Source: Boswellia sacra (taxonomy: Eukaryota > Streptophyta > Magnoliopsida > Sapindales > Burseraceae). From it: a stretch of 64,000 bases of DNA. Location: the NCBI GenBank assembly GCA_013180625.2, contig SNVD02006059.1, positions 1 to 64,000 of the forward strand, given 5' to 3'. Of the stretch, positions 38,649 through 50,000 are shown one piece after another; within the stretch, counting starts at the first letter, position 1, and the number at the start of each line of letters is the position of its first letter. The position numbers and the translations under genes are program-made. The notes under the pieces are model-generated. The model was not told the DNA's origin and did no database searches. It was given only the letters and a program-made list of their open reading frames with translations.

Positions 38649-38667
38649 GGGTTAGGGTTAGGGTTGA
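38649..38667 (-). promoter_or_regulatory. Telo-box-like AACCCTAACCCTAAC motif
   Basis: The plus strand GGGTTAGGGTTAGGGTTGA reads AACCCTAAC repeats on the gene strand, about 50 bp upstream of the BRCT ATG. Telo-boxes are common in plant promoters of growth and replication genes. It is kept in the duplicated copy at about 45973-45988. Confidence 0.6.
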
Positions 38668-38816
38668 TGAAAGTGAGTGAAAATGGCGGAGAATTTTGGA
38701 GGGAAATGGAGTGCATTAACAACTGAGTACTACTGATGTTACCTTCAGGTCCGTTGAATAGCGACATGCAAGAGGCATTAATTCTCTAATGGCGAAAAGT
38801 GAACATTGTCTAAGAA

Positions 38817-38888
38817 GGGCATTTGGTCTAGTGGTATGATTCTCGCTTAGGGTGCGAGAGGTCCCGAGTTCAATTCTCGGAATGCCCC
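38817..38888 (+). tRNA. tRNA-Pro (anticodon AGG)
   Basis: A 72-nt cloverleaf. The acceptor GGGCATT pairs with AATGCCC. The D arm contains TGGTCTAGTGGTA (A box). The anticodon stem TCTCGC/GCGAGA encloses loop TTAGGGT with anticodon AGG. The T arm CCGAG-TTCAATT-CTCGG carries the B box. A T-run at 38889-38899 is a strong Pol III stop. There is no intron. The gene lies about 200 bp upstream of the BRCT start codon on the opposite strand. Confidence 0.95.
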
Positions 38889-38899
38889 CTTTTTTTTTT
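38889..38899 (+). terminator. Pol III T-run terminator of tRNA-Pro
   Basis: A run of T directly follows the discriminator base and one further C. Confidence 0.85.
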
Positions 38900-39615
38900 C
38901 CTGGGTTGTACAGAAATTTTCTCAATAGGGCAAAGTAAAGTTACTGTAGTTACCGATCTTTTTTTATTTTATTGCTATGGTTCTCTCGTATGAGGCAGAT
39001 TCCTTGTCCTCGAATAATCAAACATCTAGTACAAGGATTCAGAGCAACTAAAATTAAAACGTCACTAAGGTAAGCCAAGCATTCAGGGGAGAGGGGAAAA
39101 AAAAAAAGTAAAAGAAAAATTCCAATGCTTTTGCTATATTCCACAGAACAGATATGGTAAAGTTGACATTCCCAAATCTAGAATAATCGCTAAAGTTAAA
39201 AACTATGAACTGAAGCACAAGTGGTTATCGCTTCTGCTGAAACAAGATTCTAGTTCTACAGCTTGAATGAAAAACAGACTAATTGAACGATACATCTTGA
39301 AGAGTCTACGTTTTAAACCAAACTAAACAACTTCCACTGGCAAAGGAATTCACTATTCATGGTTAATATAGAAGAAAGTCCATAAGTAGTATTTTCTCCC
39401 TGATGCACTTCAATGGAGCCAAAAGGACTCAGAAGAAACAAGAAGCCTCAACCATGATCAGCAATTTCATGCACCTTCCAACGAACTACCATCCACATTT
39501 GAGGTGTATATTCTCCTAAAACTAATATCATACTAGGAGCCATATGGAGCCATATGTTTGCTCAAGGAGCATTGTAGATGTACTCCGAGTTTTCGTCAAT
39601 TGCCACTTAAATTAG

Positions 39616-42588
39616 TTAAGACAAACAGTAACGCACTGGCAGAGAAGCAGGATCAAGTTCCCAGAAACCTCTCATGCTGCCACCTCTCTCTTCCGTCAGC
39701 TGGAAAGCAGGAATTTGATGGGAGAATCTCAGCAGCTCACTCAGGGGGATGTCCATAGTCACAGCTGATGATCCTATTAATTTTTGCCTGAAAACCGAGC
39801 TGAAACCATCCAAGCGCTCCAAAAACAACACTTCAATCTTCAAATCATTTGCCTCTTGGATTTCAACTATGTCATATTCACAATTCTCTAACTTAGAACT
39901 TTTCATTTCTGCAGTCCAGTTCCTATAAAGGGCCCAGATCTCACCTTTCCTTGGAGAAATGGTATATTCATTCTTCTTATGACCAGGTTCTGCTCTAACC
40001 TGATGTGAAAAAGATCTTGTAGAAGTGTAGTACTGTGGTTTACCCATTTTAATTTTGAAGGTTCCACAACAAATCGGCATGTCTGCATCACGCAAGCGAA
40101 TACTGTTGTTTGGTAGTGAGCAATGAACAAGCCACCTCAAATGCAATTTAAATGGTGGACCAGGCTCAATTTTTACAATTTGACCATAGTACTTCGGCAA
40201 GCCATCCTCATCGCTGTATAGTGACCAGATCTGACCAACCTGCAACTTATCCTCAGACTTATCAGCATCAAAATTGTAGAATTCAGGATCTGGAATCTCA
40301 ATGGCTTCTGCAATTGAAGCTGGAGAAGGACTATGATCTTTAACACCATCACGCAATATATCATCCTCAGGTTCTACATTACTATCTTTTGCTCTGGCCT
40401 GGTGAATAGATGATGAGCATCCTTCAGACCCCATCGTGGGTTTCTTTGGATCTGAAGATCCCAATGAACTGGTACTTGAAGCACCAGCCTCAGCTTTCAA
40501 AACTTCAGGAACAGCAATCTCTTCGAGATTTGGAGGCAAAGAAGCTGGATCAAGTTCAAAACATCCTTTCAATACACCTTCTCTTTCCTCGCCAGTCAGG
40601 GTAAAGGATGGAACCCTGTGGGAGAACCTGAATAGTTCACCGGATGGAATCTGAAGTGAGCCTGATCCTTCGTTGCTCTTTCTACAAAATACACACGCAA
40701 AGCCTTTCACCTTGGCCAAGTACGCAACACAGGTACCCACACCCTCAACATGGTCTGACAAGATTTCAACAAATTCATATTCATACTTCTGATTAGCATC
40801 TGCCTCCGATTTCCATTTGAAATCCCAGTTCTTGAAGAGGCCCCAGATTTCTCCCTTCTTTGGAAGTACCTTGAAAGTATCTCTGCGGCTGCCTTTTTCC
40901 CACGAAACAATATGAGAGAACATACGTTGATCTTCAGTGTGTTCAGAGTTCCCATATTTAAATTTACCGCAAGAAACTGGCAAGCCCCGATTGACCCATT
41001 CAGTTTCATATTCGCCATCCGGGTCTGGCTCCAGCCAGGTTATTCGCAACTTGAAACCAGAAGAAAAAACTTTTCTGATCCGAGCATAGAATCTAGGCAT
41101 TGCATCAAGGGTGTCATAAGCAGCCCATATCTGGCCTGCCTTGAAGCATTCTTCTTTCCTATCCTTGTCAAAGTCATTGAAATCTGGGTCAGGATAGACA
41201 AATTCTTCTGGATCTTCTGCTCTTTCAGAGCTGGAATCTAATGTCGAGTCCTCAACATCTTCAAACCTCTTTTTAAGGTCATCAGGACAGACTCCACAAC
41301 TTTTCTCAAGGTCATCAGTATGGACTCCAGGACTTTTCTCACAGCCATCTCCTTCTGACTTTTCATTTCCACTCTTCTGCTCTTTTTTCACGTTCATAGC
41401 TGAAGCAGGTTGCTTTTCCATTTTAGGCGTCTCCTCCTTCATTGCTTCTCCACCCTCCTCTTCAGTGGCACAAGATGATCCACTCCCCTTGGCCCTTTTC
41501 GGATGGCCCACAAGCTCATCATCATCACTTAAATTTTCCTTATATGAAACATTCTGCTTATGCCGACTAGATCTGCGCTGATTTTTAACTCTATTACACC
41601 CAGAATTCTGTCCACCCTGAGAAACACCACTCTCATCCATTTCCATATCTACTCCAGAGTCGCTGCTGCTTTCGGTGTCAAAACTTTCACTGGATTCCAC
41701 CATCTGCTTCCTTCCTCTCTTACCGTTCACCTTTGCCTTGCCAACCTCATCAGAAGTAGAGCTTGTCTTCTGGTCAAACGATTTTTGGGAACTATTGGCA
41801 ACAAAATTTCCCTTAAACACCTGTTCTACCTTGCAAGCACCACGACTTGGGACATCTTTCTGAGGGTGGAATGCTGGCTGATTCAAATTAGTTGGCACTG
41901 GAACACCTTGTACACCCCTTTCATATGCAACAAATGGCTTTTTGCATTGTTGACAGTAGATGGATTTGTTGATAACATTTCTAAAATACTGGTACTGAAC
42001 ACTACAAAATGGACACTTTGTCCAGAATGTCTGGGAGCCATTGAGAATGCCTGGTTCACCTGGTTGCTGCGGTTTCTTTTGTTGGAAACTGAAGCTTGTA
42101 AGGTTGCTTCTCATATTGTTTTGTGTCCCTACATTTGAATAACCAGCAGGCTTTTGTGAGGGATGATAGGGTGCTGCTGCTCTACCCATGGAAGTGCGTT
42201 TCATGTCATGCGTGGACCTTTTACCTTGATCCAAAAGCACTCTTTGTGCCTCCCCAATCAATTTAAATGCAGTTTCCGCACCAGGAAACTTATTTTTGTC
42301 AGGATGAAGTTGCAGAGCAAACTTCCTGTACTGCTTCTTGATTGTTACTTCATCAGCTGTCTGCTCAATCTGAAGGATGGCATACCAATCCATTTCATTA
42401 CCAAACAATTTCTTCTCCGCAGAACAATGCACATCACAAACTGTTATCATCTGAGAAATATTATCCAAATCATGATAAAGTTTTTGGGCCTTGAGTGCAA
42501 TTTTACGAGCACCTGCAAAATCATTGTTTTTCATCTTGTTCTCAGCGATTCCCTTGGCTCTGATAGCCTCTTCTTTATTGCACTCCAT
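39616..42588 (-). CDS. DnaJ-domain protein with zinc ribbon and two DUF3444 domains (copy A, 990 aa)
   Basis: A single coding exon starts MECNKEEAIRAKGIAENKM. An N-terminal helical region leads to a J-domain at about residues 66-130 with HPD at 95-97 (LQLHPDKNK). A zinc ribbon has C192, C195, C212 and C215 (KCPFC, CQQC). A low-complexity acidic/basic linker (KRGRKQ, KRAKGSG, many Ser/Glu) follows, then two DUF3444 domains: about 465-670 (YPDPDFNDFDKDR, AGQIWAAYD) and about 765-980 (IPDPEFYNFDADKS, VGQIWSLYS). Such plant proteins are J-domain co-chaperones of the Hsp70 cycle; DUF3444 function is unknown, and the basic stretches suggest a nuclear place. A 5' UTR intron (42729-43797) is inferred from a conserved GTAAGT donor and GCGCAG acceptor. 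It lacks a linker segment present in copy B and carries a 12-residue internal repeat near residues 419-441. Confidence 0.93.
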   Translation of the reverse strand: MECNKEEAIRAKGIAENKMKNNDFAGARKIALKAQKLYHDLDNISQMITVCDVHCSAEKKLFGNEMDWYAILQIEQTADEVTIKKQYRKFALQLHPDKNKFPGAETAFKLIGEAQRVLLDQGKRSTHDMKRTSMGRAAAPYHPSQKPAGYSNVGTQNNMRSNLTSFSFQQKKPQQPGEPGILNGSQTFWTKCPFCSVQYQYFRNVINKSIYCQQCKKPFVAYERGVQGVPVPTNLNQPAFHPQKDVPSRGACKVEQVFKGNFVANSSQKSFDQKTSSTSDEVGKAKVNGKRGRKQMVESSESFDTESSSDSGVDMEMDESGVSQGGQNSGCNRVKNQRRSSRHKQNVSYKENLSDDDELVGHPKRAKGSGSSCATEEEGGEAMKEETPKMEKQPASAMNVKKEQKSGNEKSEGDGCEKSPGVHTDDLEKSCGVCPDDLKKRFEDVEDSTLDSSSERAEDPEEFVYPDPDFNDFDKDRKEECFKAGQIWAAYDTLDAMPRFYARIRKVFSSGFKLRITWLEPDPDGEYETEWVNRGLPVSCGKFKYGNSEHTEDQRMFSHIVSWEKGSRRDTFKVLPKKGEIWGLFKNWDFKWKSEADANQKYEYEFVEILSDHVEGVGTCVAYLAKVKGFACVFCRKSNEGSGSLQIPSGELFRFSHRVPSFTLTGEEREGVLKGCFELDPASLPPNLEEIAVPEVLKAEAGASSTSSLGSSDPKKPTMGSEGCSSSIHQARAKDSNVEPEDDILRDGVKDHSPSPASIAEAIEIPDPEFYNFDADKSEDKLQVGQIWSLYSDEDGLPKYYGQIVKIEPGPPFKLHLRWLVHCSLPNNSIRLRDADMPICCGTFKIKMGKPQYYTSTRSFSHQVRAEPGHKKNEYTISPRKGEIWALYRNWTAEMKSSKLENCEYDIVEIQEANDLKIEVLFLERLDGFSSVFRQKLIGSSAVTMDIPLSELLRFSHQIPAFQLTEERGGSMRGFWELDPASLPVRYCLS

Positions 42589-43900
42589 TACTCAAGCAAA
42601 ATCAAAAATCCAACTCAAATCGTTTCAATTAAGTGCACGACATACTTCAAAACATCAAGTTGTGGATAGCCTGTACAAACTCTCAGGAGATCTCCACCCA
42701 TCACTTAGAAGTATCCAACCCTGACATCCTGCGCAAACAGAACATCAATTAGGCACTAATCAAAATCTTACTGCTGAGTAAGAAAAAAAGGAGAATTGGA
42801 GCATGACAAACAATTCAACTAAACTTCCAGTTAAAGAATAAACCAAAACTCATGAATCATGTTGCCTTACTTCAAAATAAAAAACATAAAACACAATAAA
42901 TAAACTTCCTGAGGTTTTCAACCAAAATATCACAGGTATTTAACATGCATGCGAGTCTGCATCCTTCAATGAACACGTACATGCAAAAGACTCTAAACAA
43001 AGAAGAATTAAAAGGAGAAGGTTCAAAAAAAAAAGATGCTAATGTACAAGAAAATCTCTCCAAGTTTCACTTTAACATTCCAATTTTAGAATATTAGAAG
43101 TTTGGCATGTGAGCTAGACATAGTTTTGGATCTAAACGAGTGTTTGTGCTGTGTGAAAAATAATCATGAACTATTATTTAAATCTGAGGAAACACATGAA
43201 CCGATGTGTTTGAGTTCAAACTAGGTCATCTTTTATAATATTGTTCATTCTTCAGCAAGAACAACTCGATAGAAAAATGCTTAGGCACTAAAAGAGCTTG
43301 ACATAGTACCCAAAACACAAGTAACAACATTGCTACACTAAGTCACCAATTCCAGCACAACAAAAGCAAAATCAAAACACTAAAGATAAAAGATATGCAA
43401 ACCCTAGAATCAAAGACAAAAAATGAAACCCGAAACCTAAGTATACTCCCACAAAAAGCGAAACCCACTTCAAAAATGCCCTTCTAAGCCTCAAAAAGTT
43501 CCAGTCAACAACACCCACTAGCATAGCATATAACTAAATGTACTCATATATAAAGCAAAACCCACCCCAAAAATGCACTTCTGAAGTGAGGAGAGAGGAA
43601 AAAAAAAGGAACGAAACCAAAAGAACACAAAGCTTCACACTCTCTTGGACAACAATGCAACGACGAAAATCAACCAAAAGGGACAAACTAATGGCTCATC
43701 GATTTAGTTTTCAACCCTAACAATGGAAAACAAATAAATCGATGACTAGATTCCAAAACAAATATATATATAGCAGAGAATAAAAAAGGGAACTTACTAG
43801 TCTTCTAATGTGTTTTAGAATCGAAAAGCCCACGATGGTAGGAGAAATGGATGGAGTGCAGGAGTGAAAGAACAGAAAAATATATGAAGTTTTTTTTTTT
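42589..43900 (-). promoter_or_regulatory. DnaJ-A 5' UTR, its intron and promoter side
   Basis: The acceptor GCGCAG|GATGTCAGGG (exon from 42728) and donor GACTA|GTAAGTT (43797) match the positions of homologous sites at copy B. This interval contains no other gene; the plus-strand short ORFs are chance. Confidence 0.55.
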
Positions 43901-44571
43901 TTTTTTTTTGGGTGAAGAGAGGAATCAGAGTTTGACTAATATCAGTCACGCAACCCTTCATCTCTTGGCTAGGGGGCAAATGGCTATTATTATAAAGTTG
44001 AGGCGCTTCATTTTTTTTAATTATTATATTTTCTGGAGTCCCTGTGTTTTATTGAATTTGCCGAAATAAGCGTCCGGTGTGCATGAATTACTCGGAACAT
44101 GTACCCCTAATTTTAAAATAAAATCCAACGTATATATTAAATTTATAATTTTAAAAAGTTTTACTATTATTAATTACTTGTTTAGACATGCTCTTAAAAT
44201 ATACGTTAAAATGACCATTATATATATATATATATATATATAAAGGAAAAAAGTTACATATATATTTTAGTTGTATTAATTACCATTTAATTACGATTAA
44301 ATTAAATGAAATTAGCTAAAAATAAGCTTTCACTTATCCTCATGTTACCCTCTTGTTTATAAGAATAAGGTGACAAATTTGTGATATTGACAAATGTTTT
44401 GACACCTAACAACACCTTTTATGACGTCTATTTTCTTTTATCGACTAAATCTTTAGATCTGTTGGATTGGGTCATAGAATCGCGTTAAGCTTGTGGACTT
44501 AAATAATAATGTCTATATATACACGTTATTGAAAGGGTTTGTTGGTGGGCCTAGTAACCTATCGGGCCTAG

Positions 44572-44657
44572 TTAGGCTTGTGATTTTGGATTGATGCTTA
44601 TAGTATCCATTATATTAGGCTTGTGATTTTGGATTGATGCTTATAGTATCCAATATA
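44572..44657. repeat. 43-bp tandem duplication
   Basis: TTAGGCTTGTGATTTTGGAT plus 23 further bases occurs twice head to tail, with at most one or two differences. Confidence 0.9.
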
Positions 44658-44876
44658 TAATACTATTTTTACAGAGTAGTATCAGGATAGTTTTGAAAAA
44701 TATTATTTATGTAATCTGAACATTATCATGTAATGAATTACAAAATTGGAATATGAGATAAAAGTTATGCTCTGGTTGTCCAATTTGAATATGAACAACA
44801 ATCAATTTAGTAAAAACAATTAATTTTTTATAGTGTTTTGAGCATACTCAAAGCGAGCTTTCGTAATGTAAGTTAT

Positions 44877-44924
44877 AAATGTGGTAGGATAAGTAAAAAT
44901 AAATGTGGTAGGATAAGTAAAAAT
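44877..44924. repeat. 24-bp perfect tandem duplication
   Basis: The unit AAATGTGGTAGGATAAGTAA followed by AAAT is present twice in a row. Confidence 0.9.
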
Positions 44925-45143
44925 AATATTACACTGACAACTCATTTACAAATAATTTATTTTATAACCTGATCTAACCAAATATTAATTTATGGATCAT
45001 TACTATATCATGCAATTTAACTTCGTTTATTTATTTTTATTTTTTATTCATCCAATCCAATGATATTTTATTAACCTATGAGAAATGTTGATTGTAAGCA
45101 AACAAAGCAACTGTGATTGTTGTATTATGTTTCATTTAGGCTG

Positions 45144-45315
45144 AGAAACTGGAATGGGAGCTTGAGGAGACAATTAGTAGCAAGAAGGAATTGATAAATA
45201 AACAAAAATGGCACATTGTTTATAGCTATGACGGTACCCATCCACCGAGAATACAATTAGGAGTGCATTTGGCCGGAAGCCTGCAACGACCGGAGCTGAT
45301 TGTCATCAATTAAGC
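45144..45315 (+). pseudogene. Exon-like orphan fragment (about 57 codons)
   Basis: After TTTCATTTAG an open frame reads AEKLEWELEETISSKKELIN, then KQKWHIVYSYDGTHPP and onward to TAA. It looks like a captured exon: a proper acceptor, charged helical start and coherent codon use. No upstream or downstream exons were found. I do not recognise the parent gene. The last third overlaps the stretch resembling the shikimate-gene 3' region. Confidence 0.35.
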
Positions 45316-45400
45316 AATCCCAGAAATGCTTCAAGTTGAGTTAGCAGGCAATCCAGTGAACATATTATATTGCTGATATATTGAAAGGACTATGTTAACA
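45250..45400 (-). pseudogene. Decayed fragment resembling the 3' end of the DHQ-SDH gene
   Basis: CATTTGGCCGGAAGCCTG..TGATTGTCATCAATTA at 45270-45316 parallels CATTTGGCTGCAAGCCTG..TGATTGTCATTAATA at about 60718-60765. CAGGCAATCCAGTGAAC at 45350-45366 parallels CAGGCAATCCTGTGAAC in exon 6 of the shikimate gene (61101-61117). Both matches have the same order and orientation. Intervening exonic and intronic DNA is mostly lost. Confidence 0.45.
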
Positions 45401-45799
45401 TGGTAAGTCTTGAATAGTATGTTAATAGCTTTCGATATTTCAAAATTATAGCAGGATATGTGTGCAAATTACAATTGCCAAAAAAGGAGTGGACAGGCAG
45501 TGAAAATTAGAAAAGCTGGGGAGGGGAAGGGAATCAAGAATTGCAGACACATCCTTCTTCCAAATTCAAAATGAACTACAATACAAGCTCTATGGCATCC
45601 TCCAGTCTATCTTCAACATTTTTAACCTCCTCGACATTCATCAATTATTTGCTCACACAGAAAAAAAGAATTTAATAACGTATCATCATCATCATCATCA
45701 TCAGAACTTGTTGAATAAAAAGAAAAACAAGCAAAGGGTTATCACCAAAATTCGAACTTGATGCTAAAATGTTGACTTTTCTCCTTCTAAATTCGACAA

Positions 45800-46050
45800 A
45801 AGATTAATCTACTCAAGCTACGAGGGAGGTTTAGAATCATATTCATTAAGAGGCGATGGAGGATGAAAGAGAAAAACCAAAATCAGGGTTTTTTATAACA
45901 AGAGATCTCGCTCGCACTCTCAGTTCATTAGAAAAGACACGTTAAACCCCCAACAAAGCAGAAGTTTATTGCTTAGGGTTAGGGTTGATAAAATTGGGCG
46001 AAAAATTGGGGGATTTTTGGAGGGAAAAATGAGGCCTTCGAATCGGGTAG
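45800..46050 (-). pseudogene. Relic of BRCT-gene exon 1 and promoter
   Basis: The stretch retains CTACGAGGG at the old donor, AAAATCAGGGTTT.TT, CTCTCAGTTCATTAG and the telo-box CTTAGGGTTAGGGTTGATA. The start codon region is altered (CCCATTCTCAG became CGCACTCTCAG) and the downstream exons are absent. It is a truncated copy of 38484-38710. Confidence 0.7.
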
Positions 46051-46105
46051 CAACTGCGAAAGGGTAACATATTTTTACAATACATCAAGCACATGACTTC
46101 ATATA

Positions 46106-46197
46106 GGGCATTTGGTCTAGTGGTATGATTCTCGCTTTAGTGGTATGATTCTCGCTTTGGGTGCGAGAGGTCCCGAGTTCGATTCTCGTAATGCCCC
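46106..46197 (+). pseudogene. tRNA-Pro (anticodon TGG) with 20-bp internal tandem duplication
   Basis: It is the duplicated partner of 38817-38888. TAGTGGTATGATTCTCGCTT occurs twice (46118-46137 and 46138-46157), lengthening the gene from 72 to 92 nt by repeating part of the D arm and the 5' anticodon stem. The anticodon loop is TTTGGGT (TGG) rather than TTAGGGT (AGG). The T stem has one broken pair (CCGAG/CTCGT). The insertion is not at the canonical intron site 37/38. A T-run follows at about 46204. It may be transcribed but is unlikely to fold as a normal tRNA. Confidence 0.88.
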
Positions 46198-47049
46198 TCA
46201 AATTTTTTGCTAAAGCTTTTGAAGTCCTTTTCGTTAAGAATAAAATCTTGAAGCCAAATATGGTTAAAAGTGGTCAACTCTTGCTATTGCAAGAAACTAG
46301 AAAGTGGCATTCCAGCCAAATTGAGCAAGATTCGAATTCAGTACAACGCCTCGAAAGTTTCTTCTCTCCTTTTTTTGTGAAAGGTTCTGTATCCTTCTCT
46401 CTCACTGGAGAGAAGTTACTTATCCTCAAAATCAACATGGCATCCCAATATCTCGAACAACTTAGATATAAATTCACCGTTCGCATGCTAAAAGACCATG
46501 AAGATTAATATTGAAAATGTAAAGAAAGCAAGTCAAGCATTCAGGAAAGAGAGGAAATTGCCAATGCATTTGCTATTCTAAGATAATATCTCGACATCCC
46601 GAAATCCATAGAAGTGGCTGTAAGTTAAAAACTACAAAATGAAGCGTAAGTGGCATGCTTCTACCAAAATGAGATTCTACAACCAAATCAAAAGGCTAAC
46701 TGGAGGATCTACTGGTTGAAGAGTCTGCATATAACCAAGAATAAAAAACTTCCACAAGTGAAGAAATTCACTCTTTCATAGTCAACTAAAAAGCCAGCTC
46801 GTCAGTAATTTGCAGCAGAACTTTTCTCCTTGACGCACTTCAATGGAGCTCACAGAGAGAACACTTACAACAGCAAGAAGCTTCAACCCAACCCAGCCGT
46901 TTCGTGCACCTTCAAAAGAGCTATCATCCAAATATACCACAGTTGGAGAGTAATTTCTCCTAAAATTAACATCATTCCAGGAGGTATGCGTTGGCTTAAG
47001 CAGCACTGTAGATAATTTTAGAGTTGTAATCAGTTACCACTTAAGCTAA

Positions 47050-50000
47050 CTAAGACAAAAAGTAATATACAGGCAGTGCAGCTGGATCAAGTTCCCAGTA
47101 GCCTCTCAGGCTGCCACCTCTCTCTTCAGTCAGCTGGAAAACAGGAATTTGATGGGAGAACCTGAGCAGCTCAGTCAAGGGAAGGTCCTTAATCACAGCT
47201 GATGCTCCTTTGAATTGAGGCCTGAAAACCGACTTAAAACCATCCAAGCGCTCTAAATATAAAACTCTAATCCCCGAATCAGTTTCATTGAGGATCTCAA
47301 CCATTTCATATTCACAATTCTCCAAGTCAGAACATTTCATTTTAGCACTCCAGTTCCTATACAGGGCCCAGAACTCACCTTTCCTTGGGAAAATGGCATA
47401 TTCATTCTTCCTACCAGCAGTTTCTGCTCTAACCTGATGTGAAAAAGAACTAGTGCACGAATACTCCTCAAGTTTAGATTTACTAGCCTTGAATCTTCCA
47501 CAAGAAATGGGCATGCCATCATCATGCCACGGAATAATGTTTTTTGGCAGTGAGCAGTTCTCAAGCCACCTCAATAACAATTTAAAAGATGGTTCAAACT
47601 CAATTTTGACAATTTCACCATAGTACTTTGGCAAGCCATCTTCATCACTGTATAATGACCAGATCTGACCAACCTGCAACTTGTCCGTGGATTTCTGAGC
47701 ATCAAAATTGCAGAATTCAGGATCTGGAATTTCAATGGCTTCTATGTCTGAAGCAGGAGGAGCGCTACAATCTTCAACATCATTTACCAACCTATTATCA
47801 TCAGGTTTGACGAGGGTCTCACTAACTCCAGCCTGGTGCATATATAATGGGCATCCTCCAGACTCCATCAAAGGTTTCTTTTGATCGGAAGACCCTGAAG
47901 AAAAACTGGAACATATACCACCATCCTCAGCTTTCAAAACTTCAGGAACAATAATCTCCTCAAGATTTAGAGGCAAAGAAGCTGGATCAAGTTCAAAGTA
48001 TCCTTTCAATACACCTTCTCTTTCCTCACCAGTCAGTGTAACGGACGGAACCATGTGGGAGAACCTGAATAGTTCACCAGGTGGAATCTGAAGTGAGCCC
48101 ATTCCTTCCTTGTTCCTTCTACAAAACACACACGCAAAGCCTTTCACCTTAGCCAAGTATGCAACATGGGTACCTACACCCTCAACATAGTCTGACAAGA
48201 CTTCAACAAATTCATATTCATACTTCCTGTTAGCATCTGTCTCTGATTTCCATTTCCAAACCCAGTTCTTGAAGAGGCCCCACACTTCTCCCTTCTTTGG
48301 AAATACCATGAGAGTATCTCTATTGCTGCCCTTTTCCCATGAAACAAGATGTGAGAACATAAGACGATTTTCAATATTTTCAGAGTTCCCATGTTTAAAT
48401 TTACCACAAGAAGCTGGCAAGCCCATATTGACCCACTCGATTTCATTCCCATCATCTGGATCTGGCTCTAGCCAGGTTATTCGCAACTTAAAACCAGAAG
48501 AAAAAACTTTTCTAATCCGAGCATAGAATCTAGGCATTCCATCAACACTGTCATAAATAGCCCATATCTGCCCTGCCTTGAGACACTCTTCTTTCCTGTC
48601 CTTGTCAAAGTCATTGAAATCTGGATCAGGATAAGCATAAACTTCTGGATCTTCTGCACCTTCTGAGCTGGAATCCGATGGAGAGTCATCAATAATTTCA
48701 AAACTTTTCTTAACGTCATTGGTAGGAACTCTAGGACTTTTCTTACAGTCATCTTCTTCTGCCTTTTCATTTGCACTCACATTTGCAGTTTCCTTGTTTC
48801 CATTTGGTAAGCTCTCCTCAAAACATGCACTTCCTTTCTTCTTAGCTTTATTCTGCTCTTCTTTCACAGCTGTGGCTGAACCAGATTGGTTATCCATTTT
48901 AGATGCCTCTTCCTTCAATGCTTCTCCACTCTCCTCTTCAGTGGCACAGGAGGATCCACTCCCTTTAGCCCTTTTTGGAAGGCTCTCTTCATCATCACTC
49001 AAATTCTCCCTATAAGAAATCTGCTGCTTCTGCCGACTAGATCTGCGTGGATATCTATCTCTATAACACTCAAAATTCAGTCCACCCTGAAAATCACCAT
49101 TCTCATCCATTGCCACATCTACTTCAGAATCACTGGTGCTTTCAGTGTCACAACTTGTAGTGGGTTCTACCACCTGCTTCCTTCCTCTCTTATCATTCAC
49201 CTTTTCCCTGCTAAACTCATGAGAAGTAGAGCCTGTCCTATGAGAGAGTGATGTTTTAGAACTATTGGCAGCACAATTCCCCTTAAATACTTGTTCTACC
49301 TTGCAAGTACCCCCATGATTTGGGACATCTTTCTGTGCACGGAATGCAGGCTGATTCAAGTTAGTTGCCATTTGAACACCTTGATCAACCTGTTCATATG
49401 CAACAAAGATCTTTTTGCAAGACTGACATAAGATGGAATTATTCATAACTGTTCTAAAATACTGGTAACTCGTCGTACAAAATGGACACTTTGTCCAGAA
49501 TGTCTGGGAGCCATTGAAAGTGCCGGATTGAACTGGCCGTTGCGGTTTCTGTTGTTGAAAATTGAAGCCCGTAAAGTTGCTCCTCAAATTGTCCTGTGTC
49601 CCTACATTTGAGTAACAAGCTGACTTTTGCGGAGGATAATATGGTGTTGCTGGTCTACTCATGGAAGCGCGTTTCAAGTCATGCATGGACCGTTTACCTT
49701 GATCCAAAAGCACTCTTTGTGCTTCCCCAATCAACTTAAAAGCAGTTTCTGCACCAGGGAACTTATTTTTATCAGGATGAAGTTGAAGAGCAAACTTTTT
49801 GTACTGCTTCTTGATTGTTGCTTCATCGGCTGTCTGCTCAATCTGAAGAATGGCATACCAGTCCATCTCATTCCCAATAAATTTCTTGTCAGAAGAGCAA
49901 TGCACATCACAAACTGTGATCATCTGGGAAATATTCGCCAAATCAGAATATAGTTTTCGAGCCTTGAGCGCAATTCTACGAGCCCCTGCAAAATCATTAT

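Larger units (their letters stand above)
38318..44070. repeat. Segmental duplication, unit 1
   Basis: Unit 1 holds part of BRCT intron 1, BRCT exon 1, the telo-box, tRNA-Pro(AGG), and DnaJ gene A with its 5' UTR intron and promoter. The same order and orientation recur at 45735-51310. Homology is visible outside genes too, for example AAGCATTCAGG 3' of DnaJ and CCCTGT(G/A)TTTTATTG.AATT at the far end. Confidence 0.85.
44071..45734. other. Spacer between duplication units, AT-rich
   Basis: It holds a (TA)n run (44220-44242), a 43-bp tandem duplication (44572-44657), a 24-bp tandem duplication (44877-44924), and gene-fragment-like DNA at 45144-45400 described separately. Confidence 0.7.

Noticed and set aside
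41560..42669. Long plus-strand ORFs opposite DnaJ A
   Set aside because: Antisense shadows of a well-supported DnaJ coding exon; the same shadows occur opposite copy B.
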